Assembly: GCA_947561715.1 (NCBI GenBank)
Contig: OX387198.1
Span: 2,046,001-2,110,000 of the forward strand
DNA length: 64,000 bases
Direction: 5' to 3'
From: Ascidia mentula
Taxonomy: Eukaryota; Chordata; Ascidiacea; Phlebobranchia; Ascidiidae
Part shown: piece by piece, positions 1 to 11,189 of the stretch
How the letters are laid out: the number at the start of each line of letters is the position of its first letter
How positions within the stretch are numbered: the stretch's first letter is position 1
The notes under the pieces: generated by a model
Told to the model about the DNA's origin: nothing
Databases searched by the model: none
What the model saw: only the letters and a program-made list of their open reading frames with translations
Position numbers and translations under genes: made by a program

Positions 1-523
1 CGACTTTTTGTTTTTCCACCGACAAAATCAAGATCGTTCGGTAATTAATTAGTTTCGCCCGATACAAAACCACAAACACCCGTAGAAATGTCTTACTCAG
101 CCATGAATGCGACCTGGACTGACCACATAAGTGATTTTCACCAGGTTTTTGTCATCCAGGGATGAGGACTCCACATTTGACACCAGAAGCATCCCCACGT
201 TTATCCGCATCACACTGGCGAAGTGGATTACAAACATCACACTCACGCTTGGTGGACCATACCTCATTGCCGCGCTTTCGCTCCTACAATTTTTCCTCAA
301 TAGAACAAGATACCCGGAATCAGTCAAGTAACGAGGATTTCAATATTTTAATATTACCAAAATCTCTGAATCCATTATCATTTTCTACTATAACTGAATC
401 AGTGCACAAGAGTTGTTTCAAGTAGTTCAAATTAGTGGGTGTGACGCACCACTGTAAAAGAGGGTTTCCACTACCGTAAATCTTTGGTACAATCTTGAAA
501 CTAAACGTTGAATCATTTTTTAG

Positions 524-600
524 ATATTCCCTCGACCCCAATGTTTCATTCAGAATTCGGTCTGTCTGGATATGTCGGCAACATAACAACAGACGTATCG
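524..600 (+). pseudogene. Orphan gamma exon of the ZU5 gene (unit A)
   Basis: The 77-nt segment has a TTTTTTAG acceptor and a GTAAGC donor, and is identical in position and frame to the exon that precedes ZU5 in copy 2 (35128-35204). It ends in the residues NITTDVS in phase 0. No ZU5 exon follows: the sequence departs from the ZU5 copies at about 680, just after AACGTTTTAAT. Equivalent orphan exons lie near 16217-16293, 22251-22328 and 28286-28363. They are probably dead-end remnants, unless they splice to something not seen here. Confidence 0.6.
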
Positions 601-679
601 GTAAGCGTTAATGTTTTTTTTTTGAGATGACGAGAACACAATGCACGGTAATTGCTTATTTTAAACAACGTTTTAATGA

Positions 680-2290
680 ATCAATGTGAACACCAAGACG
701 CAATGAAGCGAAAAAAACGGATCGCTACATTTGAAATTTTTGGGCGACGGTACTGTCTAGTAAACTGAAATTTTAGAGAGTTTTTTTGGTATAAGTTATG
801 TATATACTTTTAGTTATTGCTTGTAAAAAGGCTTGTAAGCTTTGTTACACAGCTCAGACGTTTGCTAACTGATAGCAGATGAATATGACAGCACTTTTAA
901 AAAAAATTTTTTTGTTTGTTTCTTTATGTGTTCAACTGGTAGTGTATATCAGCAAGTTGATGAAAAAAAGGCATAACATCAATATATATTGATAATTGAA
1001 TAGACAAGCCTTCTGCCAGTGCATATAAAGCTTTTCCATGAAATAACAGAGACAATGTATAAAAAAGACAAGGAAAAAATCAGCTGTACGAATTTGAAGC
1101 TACCCCATTTACTGGATGACGCCCACAGCCACGCCCACAACTGTTTGATTCTTGTACAAATTGCATGAATATATGAATTGCATATTTGCATGAATTCCAT
1201 ATATACATAATGCTTTGATACCAAATTATGCATCAGGGATGTTACAGAGGTGACTGTAACATCACCAAATCACCATCATTGAACTTTTTGTGGATATGTT
1301 TTGGATATACCCTTCGAAAACCATTGGTTATTGTTATGCAGAGGAAAGAATTATTCAATGTTGGTTTATGTATTTGGCCATGCTCCAGAGATTATCATAT
1401 TAGTCAATAATGTTTTGTTTCAATTGTGTTCAACGTAAATACAAAGCAAAACAAATTGTTATCTCCATATTTGCATGTAAATATATAATCATTGTGATGT
1501 CATAAGATGCTAAAAAACACACCATTAGAAAGGTGAGACCTTCCTCTACAATTCTTATGCAGATCATTACCAGGTACAACTTACAGATAAAAAGTTATTA
1601 GGCAAGGTATGCAATGATACCAAACATTTTTTGGCTAATTTTTCCATGCATCTGGATTTGCATGTAAATATATAGTCATTGTGACGTCATACAGCGAAAA
1701 AAAACACACCATCGAAAAGGTCAGACCTTCCTCCACAATTCTTACGAAGATCATTTCTAGTTACAACGTACAGATAATAAGTTATTAGACAAAATATGCA
1801 GTGACATCACTAAAAATTTTCTGCTTATTTTTCCAAAAATTTGGTTTCAAACAACGACAATTTACGAAAAAAGTTCAAATACAAAGGTACAACTTTGTTA
1901 TGTTTATGTGAAACTACAGCCCTTGCGCCTTCCGTTGGTAAAAACCTCAAGTCGTTACGCGCACTACAGGCCGCATCTCTCAATTAAATCCTAAAAATTG
2001 AGTTTTAGAAGTCATTTGTTATTGTGCACCTGGTTACAGTTTCTCTTGTTTGCCAAAAACAATCGCCGGGTCTGATGACTCATGAAGGGGGACTACTATT
2101 GCTGAACAGAAAAAAATTGATTGCAGCTGCATTAAGACAGCACATTGGGGGGTTTTGCAAAGGCTAACTGCTAAATTGTCAGTCCTAGGGGGTGTACAAA
2201 CAGCCCCGGTGGGGCCCCAAGACAATTACAAGACATCTAATTCTTCATGAATTGTGTAGAGGAGGGTTGGTGGCTTCACTTAATCGCAAA
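680..2290. other. Non-coding spacer between gamma exon and TPR gene
   Basis: No convincing coding exon was seen. Open frames here are short and carry no recognisable domain. The stretch holds poly-A and poly-T runs, a GCCACGCCCAC box near 1130, and the 187-bp tandem duplication. It is conserved almost exactly in units B-D. Confidence 0.5.
1469..1845. repeat. Imperfect 187-bp tandem duplication with octamer and CRE-like sites
   Basis: Two copies (1469-1655 and 1656-1842) each begin ATTTGCATGTAAATATATA, followed by a TGATGTCA or TGACGTCA core. ATTTGCAT is the reverse complement of the POU octamer and TGACGTCA is the CREB/ATF palindrome. A further ATTTGCAT lies near 1178. The arrangement recurs in units B, C and D (about 17160, 23195 and 29229). 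A regulatory role for the downstream TPR gene is inference. Confidence 0.6.
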
Positions 2291-2486
2291 TGGAGGTAAC
2301 TTTCTGTGATTCATTTTTTCACAAAACAAACCTACACTTTTTTCTGCTTTTTTGACCAAAATAATGGCCAACAGAGGGTCAAAATGCCCCCGGGGGAGCA
2401 GTTTAAGTAGTTATTTCGATTATAAATTTGGCCACAATTCCTTGCCAAGGGTCCGCACTAACAGAAAATCACAAATTGAACATACT

Positions 2487-2790
2487 TTCTGTGATTCATT
2501 TTTTCACAAAATCAACCTCAATATTTGGGTAGTTTTTCAGCTACATGTACAACAGCACCCTCTACCAATTTACTGCCTGACTAATAACCCTGAAAAACAA
2601 ACTAAAACTGCCCCAAACACGCTGAAAATCGCCCTGGCAACAGCCTGTTCATCTGCGCTCATTCAACCAAAACACTGGCGCCCATGCATGACCCATTGCA
2701 TTGTTACACATAATTTTACTCTGTTACGCAGGACAGAGTTCGAGAAGGGCAATTCCCAACCGGAAAAGTCTTTTCCATAGAAATACAGAG
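2487..2790 (+). repeat. Dispersed 300-bp repeat family R2
   Basis: This segment has a diverged inverted copy at about 12064-12350 and near-identical copies in the other units (about 18177-18480, 24212-24515, 30246-30549). Its start, a TTTCTGTGATTCATTTTTTC motif, also occurs once more at about 2290. A GAGTTCGAGAA string loosely resembles a Pol III B box, so a SINE origin is possible but not shown. It lies immediately upstream of each TPR gene. Confidence 0.65.
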
Positions 2791-3051
2791 ATGCGGCCTT
2801 CAGCGTGAGATATGCGCGAAAGAAAAAAGGCGCTCTGCTGTCTGGCCAAAGCCAATGTATTGGCTTGGTGGGGCTTAAAGGGAAACAGTTGAGCAAATTT
2901 GCGAGGTGAGTGGTAGAGCCTTCATGTCACAGCAACAGTTGCGTGTATTGGAGGCAACAACAATGTACTCAGGAGCCCTGAAAAAAGTGTGTCAGAAATT
3001 GGCCGACTTACCACTATTTATTATTAAAGTTTTAGAAGTGAAATTGTTAAA

Positions 3052-4028
3052 ATGAGTAAACCATCAGAAAGCACATCAGCTTCACAAGAAAGCGAAGTTT
3101 CTCGACAACCCGAAGGTATATTTGTCACCAATTCTGGTTAACACAGTAATTAAACATCCTATGACTAACATATCAGGAAAAATCTTCATAATTTTTTTTC
3201 ATACTTACGTTGTTTTCATCAGTATAGTTCTGAAACAATCATGATATTTTTTCAAACTGTAATATCACAGTTTCTACATTTAAAGATGAATCAACTGAGC
3301 TGATAGAGAAGTTTGTGAAGTCCATTAAAACTAAAAACTATTCTGCCGCGAACGAAGCAAAGTCGCAAATATTGGAGTCATTTCTACGCCAGGGGTTGAA
3401 TGGAGATGTCGTAAAAACAAGTGCTGAGAAATACAGAGAGAAAGGAAACCATTTTGCCGCGATTTTATTCTACACCCTAGCATCGGACTTGTACCAAACT
3501 GACAGTAGCGGAGAACTAGTGGTTAGAGGTCTGAGGGATTGTGTGGGCGGCATAAAAGAAAATATTACTACTTTGCTGAATCCAACTTGGAAGTTTTGGA
3601 ATTTGTTTCGAAACCGAGATATAGTTTGTGATTACGTCATTCCATTCATGCAAGAGATCAGACTAAAAATACAGCATGTGAAAAATGTTCAGCCAGAATT
3701 CGCATGTTTATGTGAAGTTGAATGTTTAAATTACATCGAATGGAGTCAACGCTTACTGAAAGATTACTCTTCAGAAGAAGCAACAAATAAACTTGGACTT
3801 GAAATGATGAGAAATCAATTTGGTGAAAATGCTGTAAAGTACACAATTTTTGCAGTGTTTTTGAACAACCTTGGCACTGTGTATGGAATTCAGCGCAGAT
3901 TTAATGAGAGTGGATATTATTTAAAACGAGCAATTCACGCTTTTAATCAGGCCAAAGACCTAAACACAGAAAGAGAGAAGTGGATTCAAAAATGTACCCA
4001 GGACCTGGAAAGAGTTCAAAGTCAGTAG
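3052..4028 (+). CDS. TPR-like helical protein, copy A (two exons)
   Basis: The model is exon 1 at 3052-3115, a GT-AG intron, and exon 2 at 3286-4028, joined in phase 1 to give 268 aa. The N-terminus (MSKPSESTSASQ) is Ser/Thr-rich and probably disordered. The rest is predicted helical. Residues about 215-250 (starting NNLGTVYG, with AIHAFNQA later) fit a tetratricopeptide repeat, and an earlier segment (YREKGNHFAAILFYTLASDL, about 60-85) looks like a second TPR-type hairpin. No signal peptide or membrane helix is visible. I do not recognise the family; TPRs usually mediate protein-protein contacts. The five copies vary mainly in the C-terminal third. Copies A and D share this intact form with a -VQSQ end. 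Confidence 0.8.
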
Positions 4029-4433
4029 AAATGTAATTTTATTGAGAACGCTAATTTTTTTCTGATCGAAGTTGTTTTTTTAAGAAAAACTTTCTCCGTC
4101 TGCTTTAAGCTTTGGATCATTCAGACGTTCTAGCTTCGGGTCATCTGTCGATGCAATGACAAAAGTCCAATGGGGTAAACTATCTTTTTTTAAACCTACT
4201 ATTGGGCAAATTTATCTAGATGGGATCCAATAATTCCATCCAAGTGCAAATGACTCATGAATGTTTATGGGGGTCTTAATATTATTCATTGCTTGGAAGG
4301 ATTGTACTGCTGCAAAGGCTTTGGTCCACCAATCCATAAAACTTATCGATGCCGCCCCCCAAAAAATTATCTACTAGAATGGCTGGGAAGCATTTTAGTA
4401 AATAACTAGAAGTAATACCATGCTTTCGAATAG

Positions 4434-4500
4434 CAAGGCAGGGCCGCCCCACTGCGCAGGCCCTTTATATTTGGCGATCACAGTTCTAATATTCTGATCA
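4434..4500 (-). repeat. Short dispersed element with TGCGCAGTGG core
   Basis: Read on the minus strand it contains GATCGCC, a short spacer, then CCTGCGCAGTGGGGC followed by a small hairpin (TTCGAAAGCA). The same core recurs at about 9585-9650 (+), 13786-13855 (-), 19820-19889 (-), 25855-25924 (-), 32195-32245 (-), 58906-58990 (+) and 60284-60368 (+), with a mutated core at 36184-36250 (+). It lies in introns or flanks, never in a confident coding exon. Confidence 0.6.
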
Positions 4501-4544
4501 TAAGGTTCAAAGGCTTCGCTGCCAAGGCATTGTAGCCAAACTGA

Positions 4545-4725
4545 CCACTCTTTACCAAAAGCATCCCCACCTGGGAAAGAATCACCCCCACGCTCACCCC
4601 CTTGGTATGGATTACCAATAGCATCGTTCCACAGTTTCGCAGCAGGTAATCTAGCGTTACATAAATTTGCCTTATACCTCATTGTCTAAATTCAACAATT
4701 TATATATCTGCATACGAAAATGGTC

Positions 4726-4757
<32 letters not shown>

Positions 4758-7700
4758 AATGAGGATTCCGGTATTTCATCGTATTTACAATCGACTACGG
4801 GTAATTGAACTTTTTTTCTTTTGCGCAAACAGACGCGTGAATAATATTTTTCCAGCAGTGGTTTGCGACATGGCAGTGTTTGGTCGATGATTAGAACCTG
4901 CATGCGCACGTTTCTCAATAACCGCTCTGTTTTAAAAACTGATTCTAATGGTTGACATTTGGCATAGTTGATCACTCGGAGGTTGAGTAGTATAGGATTT
5001 TAAACCACAGAAAAAACTACATGACCACGAAACATGTTCATAACCTCATACAAGTAAATAATCTAACAGAATAGTTGGAAAGCAATTGACAACAAAGATA
5101 TTTTTTATTTTGAAAAATCAGTCCCATTCGAACGCGAAGCACCCTCAGCTAGGAAAGTATCATACCCACGTATTCATCAAGCACGATTGGGATCTAGATT
5201 ACAAGCAGCACACTCCTCCATGGCGGAAAAAGGTAATCCAGCTTTCAGTACCTTTACCTTTCCTCTTTATGTAAATCCAACAATTTATATATCAGCATAC
5301 GAAAATGGTCGTGTGTGTGTGTGTCCAACACCCGCAGAAATGTCTCACTCAGCCACAAAAGCGACCTGGAGTGACCGCATAAGAGATTTTTCGCCCATTA
5401 TGCTCAGGTGTTTGTCACCTGACGATAGCGCGTCTATGTTTGGCGCAATCAGGCGAGTGAATAATCTTCTTCCAGCACTGGTTTTCGAAATGGCAGTGCT
5501 TGGTCGATGATAAGAGCCTGCATGCGTACCTTTTTCAATAATCGCACCGTTTTATTAACTGATTTAAAGGGTTGATATTTGGGGTAGTTGATCACTCGGC
5601 TGTTAAGTGGTTCATGATTTTAAACCATAGAAAAAAGTGCATGGCCACAAAACTTGTTTATGCCCTAAAAGATGAAAATAATCTAATAGAATAGTTGGAA
5701 AGCAAGTGGCAACGAATTGGATTTTTTTTGAAAAATCAGCCCAATTCTTACACAAACCGCCCGCAGCTAAGAAAGTATCATCCCGAAGTTTTCAGGAAAT
5801 CTAGCTTTCAATACATTTACCTTACCTCATTATGTAAATCCAACAATTTGTACTTATCCATACAAAATGTGCGTGCGTTGAGTAGTATAGGATTTTAAAC
5901 TACAGAAAAAATTACATGACCACGAAACTTGTTCATGACCCCATACAATAAGTAAATAATCCAATAGAATAGTTGGAAAGCAATTGACAACAAAGATATT
6001 TTTTATTTTGAAAAATCAGTCCCATTCTTACGCAAAGCACCCTCAGCTAGGAAAGTATCATACCCACGTATTCATCAAGCACAATTGGGACCTAGATTAC
6101 AAGCAGCACACTCCTCCATGGCGGAAACAGGTAATCCAGCTTTCAGTACCTTTACCTTTCCTCATTATGTAAATCCAACAATTTGTACATATCCATACGA
6201 CATGTATGTGTGTGTTTTAACAAGGTCGAATGTAGCATAACTACTTATATTTCCTTGACAGCACAAAGTATCGGGGATGATTCAAGTGATGAGGATTTCA
6301 ATATTTCAATGATTTCACGTCCGGTTACTAAGGGTAAATTAACTGAAACATATTTCTCAAGCACGATTCGTGAAAGGGTGAAGTATTTTAAAAAGGTTAT
6401 AGGTTGTTTACCTCGACTTTTTGTTTTTCCACCGACAAAATCAAGATCGTTAAAAAATGTAGCAGTCACACAAAAGGTGAATATCCGGTCGGTAATTAAT
6501 TAGTTTCGCCCGATACAAAACCACAAACACCCGCAGACATGTCTCACTCAGCCACGAATGCGACCTGGAGTGACCCCATAAGAGATTTTCATTAGGTTTT
6601 CGTCATCCAGAGATGAGGAATCGACATTTGACAGTCAACACTTCACCAGAAGCATTCCCATCACGTAGGAAAGAATTACACTTTCGAAGATCACGAACAA
6701 AACATTCCTCTATGGCGGATACAGGTAACACATAAATTTTATTTACTTTTAAAAGTCAGCCTCATTATCACCATGTTTAGTCGTATCACCATTGGACCGT
6801 GCATGTCTTCCAGCATACTACTTAATGACAAAAGCAGGTAATCTAACTTTCATTACCTTTGCCTTATGTGTGTGTGTGTGTGTGAGTCCATTTTAACAAG
6901 GTCGGTTGTAGTATAACTACTTATATTTGCTTGACAGCAAAAGATACCGAGGATGATTCAAGTTATGAGGATTCCAGTATTTCAATGTATTCACGTCCGG
7001 TTATGGGTAAATTAACTTTTTATCTTTGGCGCATCAGGCGAGTGAATAATCTTTTTCCAGCACTGGTTTGCGACATGGCAGTACGTGTTTGGTCGGTGAT
7101 ACGAGCCTGCATGCGTACCTTTCTCAACAAACGCCCCAATACAGGAAAATAATTTAATGAATAGTTGGAAAGCAAATTAGTAAATAACTTTTCCCCATCT
7201 TTACGCAAAGCACCCCCTCCTGGGAAAGTATTATCCCGACGTTTGCCCGAATCACATTTGGAACATACAACATATATTTCTGCACGATACGTGGAAGGGT
7301 GAAATATTTTAAAAAGGTTGTAGGTTGTTTACCTCGACTTTTTGTTTTCCACCGACAAAAGAAACGGCCCCAAAAAATGTAGCAGTCACACAAAAGGTAA
7401 AAACCCGGTGGGTAATTAATTATTTTTGCCCGGAACAAAACCACAAATAACCACAAAAATGTCTCACTCAGCCAAGAATGCGACCTGGAGTGACCGCATA
7501 ATAGATTTTCACTAGGTTTTATAATCCAGGGATTTTGACAGAAGGCTCTTCACCAAAAGCACCACTACCCTGGAAAGAATCATATTTGCGAAGGAGCTCA
7601 CGAACAACACACTCCATGGAGTATACAGGTATTCCAGCTTTCAATACCTTTACCTTACCTCATTGTCTCAATCCAGGTAGAATATTGCTTTACAGAACAA

Positions 7701-8095
7701 GATGTCGGGAATGACGAGGATTTCAACGCTTATGAATCACAGGGTATAATTATTTTGTCGGAACATTCGAGTGCAAACAAATAATATATGGAAATTTTAG
7801 CAAACCGTTCAGTCGAAATCGCAAACTTTTATGAAGACGAAGTCAGAAACAAAATATTTAATTCTTAAACGCTACATTTAAATTGGTAAAGTATTTTAGC
7901 AACAGAAAAAATTACCTGGCCACAAAACTTGTCCACGCCCAAACACAAGAAAATATTCAAATGGAATAGTTGAAAAGCGAATAGGAACACATTACATTTT
8001 TTATTTTTAAAAATCAGCTCCAAGACCCCCACGTTTACTCGAATCACGCTGGAGAAGTGGATTACAAACACCACACTCCTCCATGGCAAAAACCT
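4545..8095 (+). CDS. Alternating alpha/beta micro-exon array upstream of ZU5 copy 1
   Basis: This is an array of small predicted exons that keep frame and splice sites. Clear alpha exons are 5122-5232 and 6020-6130, each 111 nt, starting after AATCAG and ending at GG|GTAATCC, encoding a basic Ser/Pro/Arg-rich 37-mer (core APSARKVSYPRIHQA). More diverged alpha relatives end near 4646, 6725, 7628 and 8087. Clear beta exons are 6262-6333 (72 nt) and 6938-7006 (69 nt), with a shorter relative at 7696-7743; they encode acidic serine-rich peptides such as DDSSDEDFN. Alpha and beta exons start and end in phase 1, so any number can be joined in frame. A fused, dead alpha lies near 5730. Which exons are used, and where the transcript starts, is unknown. 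Confidence 0.5.
4729..4757. repeat. GT microsatellite at a deletion junction
   Basis: The (GT)n run passes directly into the second half of a beta exon (GCAATGAGGATTCC...), so the exon's acceptor and first codons are gone. In unit D the matching microsatellite (about 32487-32525) is followed by about 640 bp before the intact beta exon at 33146. Confidence 0.8.
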
Positions 8096-8569
8096 TTACC
8101 TTATGTGTGTGTGTGTACAAATTAGTGAGTGTGACCACCGTAAAAGAGGGATTCCACTACCGTAAAGCTTTGGTACCACGTCCCCCAACAAGTCTGCGTG
8201 ATCTGAAAACTTCCTGGCGTCGACGCATTCCCTCTTTGAGGGCTAATTAAGTGTTTCGGTTTGTCAAAATATTTTCTTGTAACGTAATGATTACTTCATA
8301 TTCCACCTGTGTAAGAGGTTCAAGCTACATGGATGTTTTTTTCACTTACCGTAAATACGCTAAATATTTTTTCCGGGAACTTTGGAATAAAACGGTTTAG
8401 TTTTTAAGCCAACAAACTTCATTTTCGCGACAACCCTTACTTTCAAGGGGCAATTGAAACTTATTTGAAAAAAATTAAATGATACTTTCAACAAAAACAC
8501 GTCAAAAACTTCATGGTTGACAAATTGCAAAAATATTGACCTGTAACTAAACGTTGAATCAATTTTAAG

Positions 8570-9950
8570 ATTTTTCCATGACCCCAAGGACAGGAGGAAC
8601 AACCGTTTTGCATAAATATTGGAAGCACCCTCCTGTACGAACCGAACATAGCAATATAACAACTGACGTATCGGTAAGCGTTTATTTTTTTTCAAACTTA
8701 TTGTTTACCGCCTTCTGCACGAATATTATGCAAGAACACAATTTACACGGTAATTACTAGTTTTAAACAACATGTTTGGATTGTAGAAATACGTTCACCA
8801 CCAGAAAACATCAAAAGTGATCGGAATAAAAGGAGGGGTGATTGAAATTGGAGGATGTACGATTTCTATCCCAAGTGAGGTCTTGGCGAAAAACGAGGAA
8901 ATCAACGTGGAAATACTTTACGGAATAAAAGACCCAACAGTAAGAGAATATAAGGGTTTGTTACTGTTGGTAAAAGACACACTGCACTTACAGAAAGAGG
9001 AACGTAGCAGCATGCAGCTCACTCCCTTGATAGTGCTACAACCGCATGGATTAAAATTTAAAGGGGAAATTGAAATCAGTTTGCCGACATGTTATAGAAC
9101 AGACCACGATATGTTAGTACAAGTAAGTATTACTAACAATACAATATTACGTGTAGACCTAGAAATTGTGTAAATATTCCAGGTATTGAGAGCTGGAGAC
9201 GATGGTGATGACTTTTATGTGATGGAAAATATATCCATGAAACCACGAACCTACACTTTAACGTTTCGTATCACCAAATTTTCATGGTAAAATTATAGAA
9301 CATTCCAATACTCTGCAATGTTTAGTCAATTAATTTTTGACAGGTATTCCGTTTTTCCACTATCACTACAACATTTCTTAGGACTCTCAAAGGAAATGTC
9401 ACTTATCGTGGCTGTTCCCTCTGGACCATGTGTAGCTCCAATTCAAATTGTTGCGTCTTTGCTCATATGTGACAACATCGCTGCAACAAAAGATATAAAT
9501 CCTCTTCAAAAACTTATCGAAACAACATTTGGGGTTACGTAAGTTTCAATATGTTGGCTATGATACGTTTATATACGAGAGCTGAGATCGCCGAATATAA
9601 AGGACCTGCGCAGTGGGGCCTTGCTATGCGAAAGCATGGTAATATCGGCGTCTTTTGGATACGTCATTGGAGTTTAAAAAAGCGTTTTATGCAGACGGGG
9701 GGATGAAGATCTCATAGCAAGTCTGACCAGCGACGAAGTTGAGTTTGATGAAGAGGAAAAAACAATTCCAGGAATTTGGAAGAAAACGAGATTTGAAATT
9801 CAGTTCATGTTGAAAAATCGTCGTGAAATCAGCATTGGTGACAACAAAATTAAAGTTGTTGTCAAATCAGCCCAATTGCAGACTACGTTGCTAGAACCGA
9901 CAGATGTCTTCATAAGAAAAGAATTGATAGGTAGGGGGCTAATATATTAA
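8570..9950 (+). CDS. ZU5-UPA-like protein, copy 1 (3' exons)
   Basis: Exons are 8570-8673 (gamma), 8787-9122, 9183-9286, 9344-9538 and 9695-9950; all phases join and a stop follows GRGLIY. The second exon is a ZU5 domain: GGVIEIGG start, SIPSEVL core, then EVEIL-type strands and an LQPHGLKFKG segment. The third exon ends TLTFRITKFSW, the place where PIDD-type proteins carry an HFS self-cleavage motif; here the His is Lys. The last two exons resemble a UPA domain, with an acidic stretch (FDEEEKTIPGIW). The 5' end is unknown and probably lies in the alpha/beta exon array. ZU5-UPA modules occur in UNC5, ankyrins, PIDD and NLRP1/CARD8. Function here is not known. Confidence 0.7.
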
Positions 9951-10475
9951 TATATAGACTTAAACAATTCCGTTTCCTCTAAACTGTCAAAAATAAATAA
10001 TGACTCTGACGAAGTGCACTCGTTGAAAAGAGTGATTAGAAATATTTGATTTACGTCTAATTGCTTTGTCCAAGTGTTATCAAGATTAGATTAATTTTTT
10101 AGAGTGCAGTGTTTCAATCCTAGTGAATGTTTTTTCAGTTACTCCAACCAACTACGACATCAGAGCAGAAAATCTCCATTTTTCGTAGATTCTCGGTGGG
10201 TTCTGCTTAATTGTTATGAATAAGCCCACTTTGCAATGCTGTGTGCGAATTATAAACTTTGTAATTGCCTTCAAACTTTAAAGCGATGAAATTCAACGAC
10301 GTTGAAAGTTTGTTATTTTGGTTTGTTTCATTGTGCAGAGACGATGTTTCTAATTGTTTTCCATTAAATGGAGATTTAAACAGTTTCGAATATCATTAAG
10401 ATGTAGATACAGTTGTTTCGATGTTTTGGGACAACCGGGGCCGTAGCATTAGTGGATTTCTGCCAGTTGTGTGGC

Positions 10476-10769
10476 CTAGGGCGTCGTACAGCGTTTTGTA
10501 TCTGATGTTTGGTACACAACGGATCGACGTTCACCGAAAAGCACAACGACGTGGATAATTTCTGCGTCTGCTAGTTTGAAGTCTGGTTTAACGCCAAGGT
10601 CAACAGTTGCACTTATGAGACCTAATATGTTAAAACAATGTAAATATTGGCGTGCTGTCGTTTTTAGTTCCAGTTGATTTTCAAAAATAAATACGTTTGC
10701 CTGAGCAAAAAGGATTTCTATTAAAATATATCGTGTTGAATTCCAGTCACGGAGAATAATTTTGCGCAC
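10476..10769 (-). CDS. Unrecognised conserved ORF (97 aa), copy 1
   Basis: An open frame on the minus strand has a counterpart at 37080-37370 (96 aa). The two differ by several substitutions and by a 3-base indel (ISATVDLG against ISA-VDLG) that preserves the frame. No domain, signal peptide or membrane helix is recognised. It could be a terminal exon or a chance open frame inside a duplicated block; frame-preserving divergence is the only argument that it is coding. Confidence 0.25.
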   Translation of the reverse strand: MRKIILRDWNSTRYILIEILFAQANVFIFENQLELKTTARQYLHCFNILGLISATVDLGVKPDFKLADAEIIHVVVLFGERRSVVYQTSDTKRCTTP

Positions 10770-10924
10770 CTATATATCAGTTACAAAAGAGGGCCCATCC
10801 ATTATCAGTCGGTATCATTCGGTTAATCAAAGGGCTTAAAAACACATTTGTATATGTGACATTTTGTGAAGTTTAACCATTATTTATTTCATCTTAGGTC
10901 AGAACACAAAAAAGTTTTGTTTAC

Positions 10925-11069
10925 CTGCACAGATGTAATGGTTCCTTTCCTGGTGGTGGTGATTCTTTCCTGCATTGTACCCATGTCAGTGGCCAGAGTA
11001 AGTTGGTAACCCACAGCTGACGGGATACGACCCAGCAGAGCAGATACCTCAGAACCAGCCTGTGTAAAC
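10925..11069 (-). pseudogene. Orphan ATP synthase beta exon (copy of ATP5F1B exon 7)
   Basis: The segment is a full-length copy (145 nt, both splice sites kept) of the exon at 39136-39280. It encodes [22 protein letters not shown] and onward, with P changed to L after GYQ and a later S to T. Flanking intron sequence also matches the true gene, on both sides, out to about 10835 and 11190. The other ten exons are absent: relative to the real locus about 1.6 kb (37.41-39.02 kb) is deleted. It is a fragment carried by the segmental duplication, not a retrocopy. Confidence 0.9.
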
Positions 11070-11189
11070 CTTTGTGACAGAAACAGTGTCAGTATATACA
11101 GCAAAAGCATTTATTATCGTCTACTTAAATGATTGACAAAAACACTGATCAATACAACTAATACGATGATAAACAGTATACAGAAATTT

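Larger units (their letters stand above)
1..4755. repeat. Segmental duplication unit A
   Basis: This stretch matches 27763-32515 (unit D) almost base for base, and its first part also matches units B and C. It carries the degenerate alpha', beta' and gamma exons (about 180-600), a non-coding spacer (680-2880) and TPR gene copy A. Just after position 39 it lacks about 36 bases present in B-E, including the end of an open frame and its GT donor. The match to D ends inside a GT microsatellite at about 4730-4757. Confidence 0.9.

Noticed and set aside
97..327. 76-aa minus-strand frame kept in five copies
   Set aside because: It is antisense to the alpha'/beta' exon remnants and is kept only because the units are nearly identical.
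979..1233. 84-aa minus-strand frame with hydrophobic stretch, repeated in four units
   Set aside because: Repetition only reflects the segmental duplication. Composition and lack of splice or start context suggest a chance frame.
2352..2780. 142-aa open frame repeated in four units
   Set aside because: It lies in the R2 dispersed repeat; the inverted copy at 12.1 kb does not preserve this frame cleanly, and no domain is visible.
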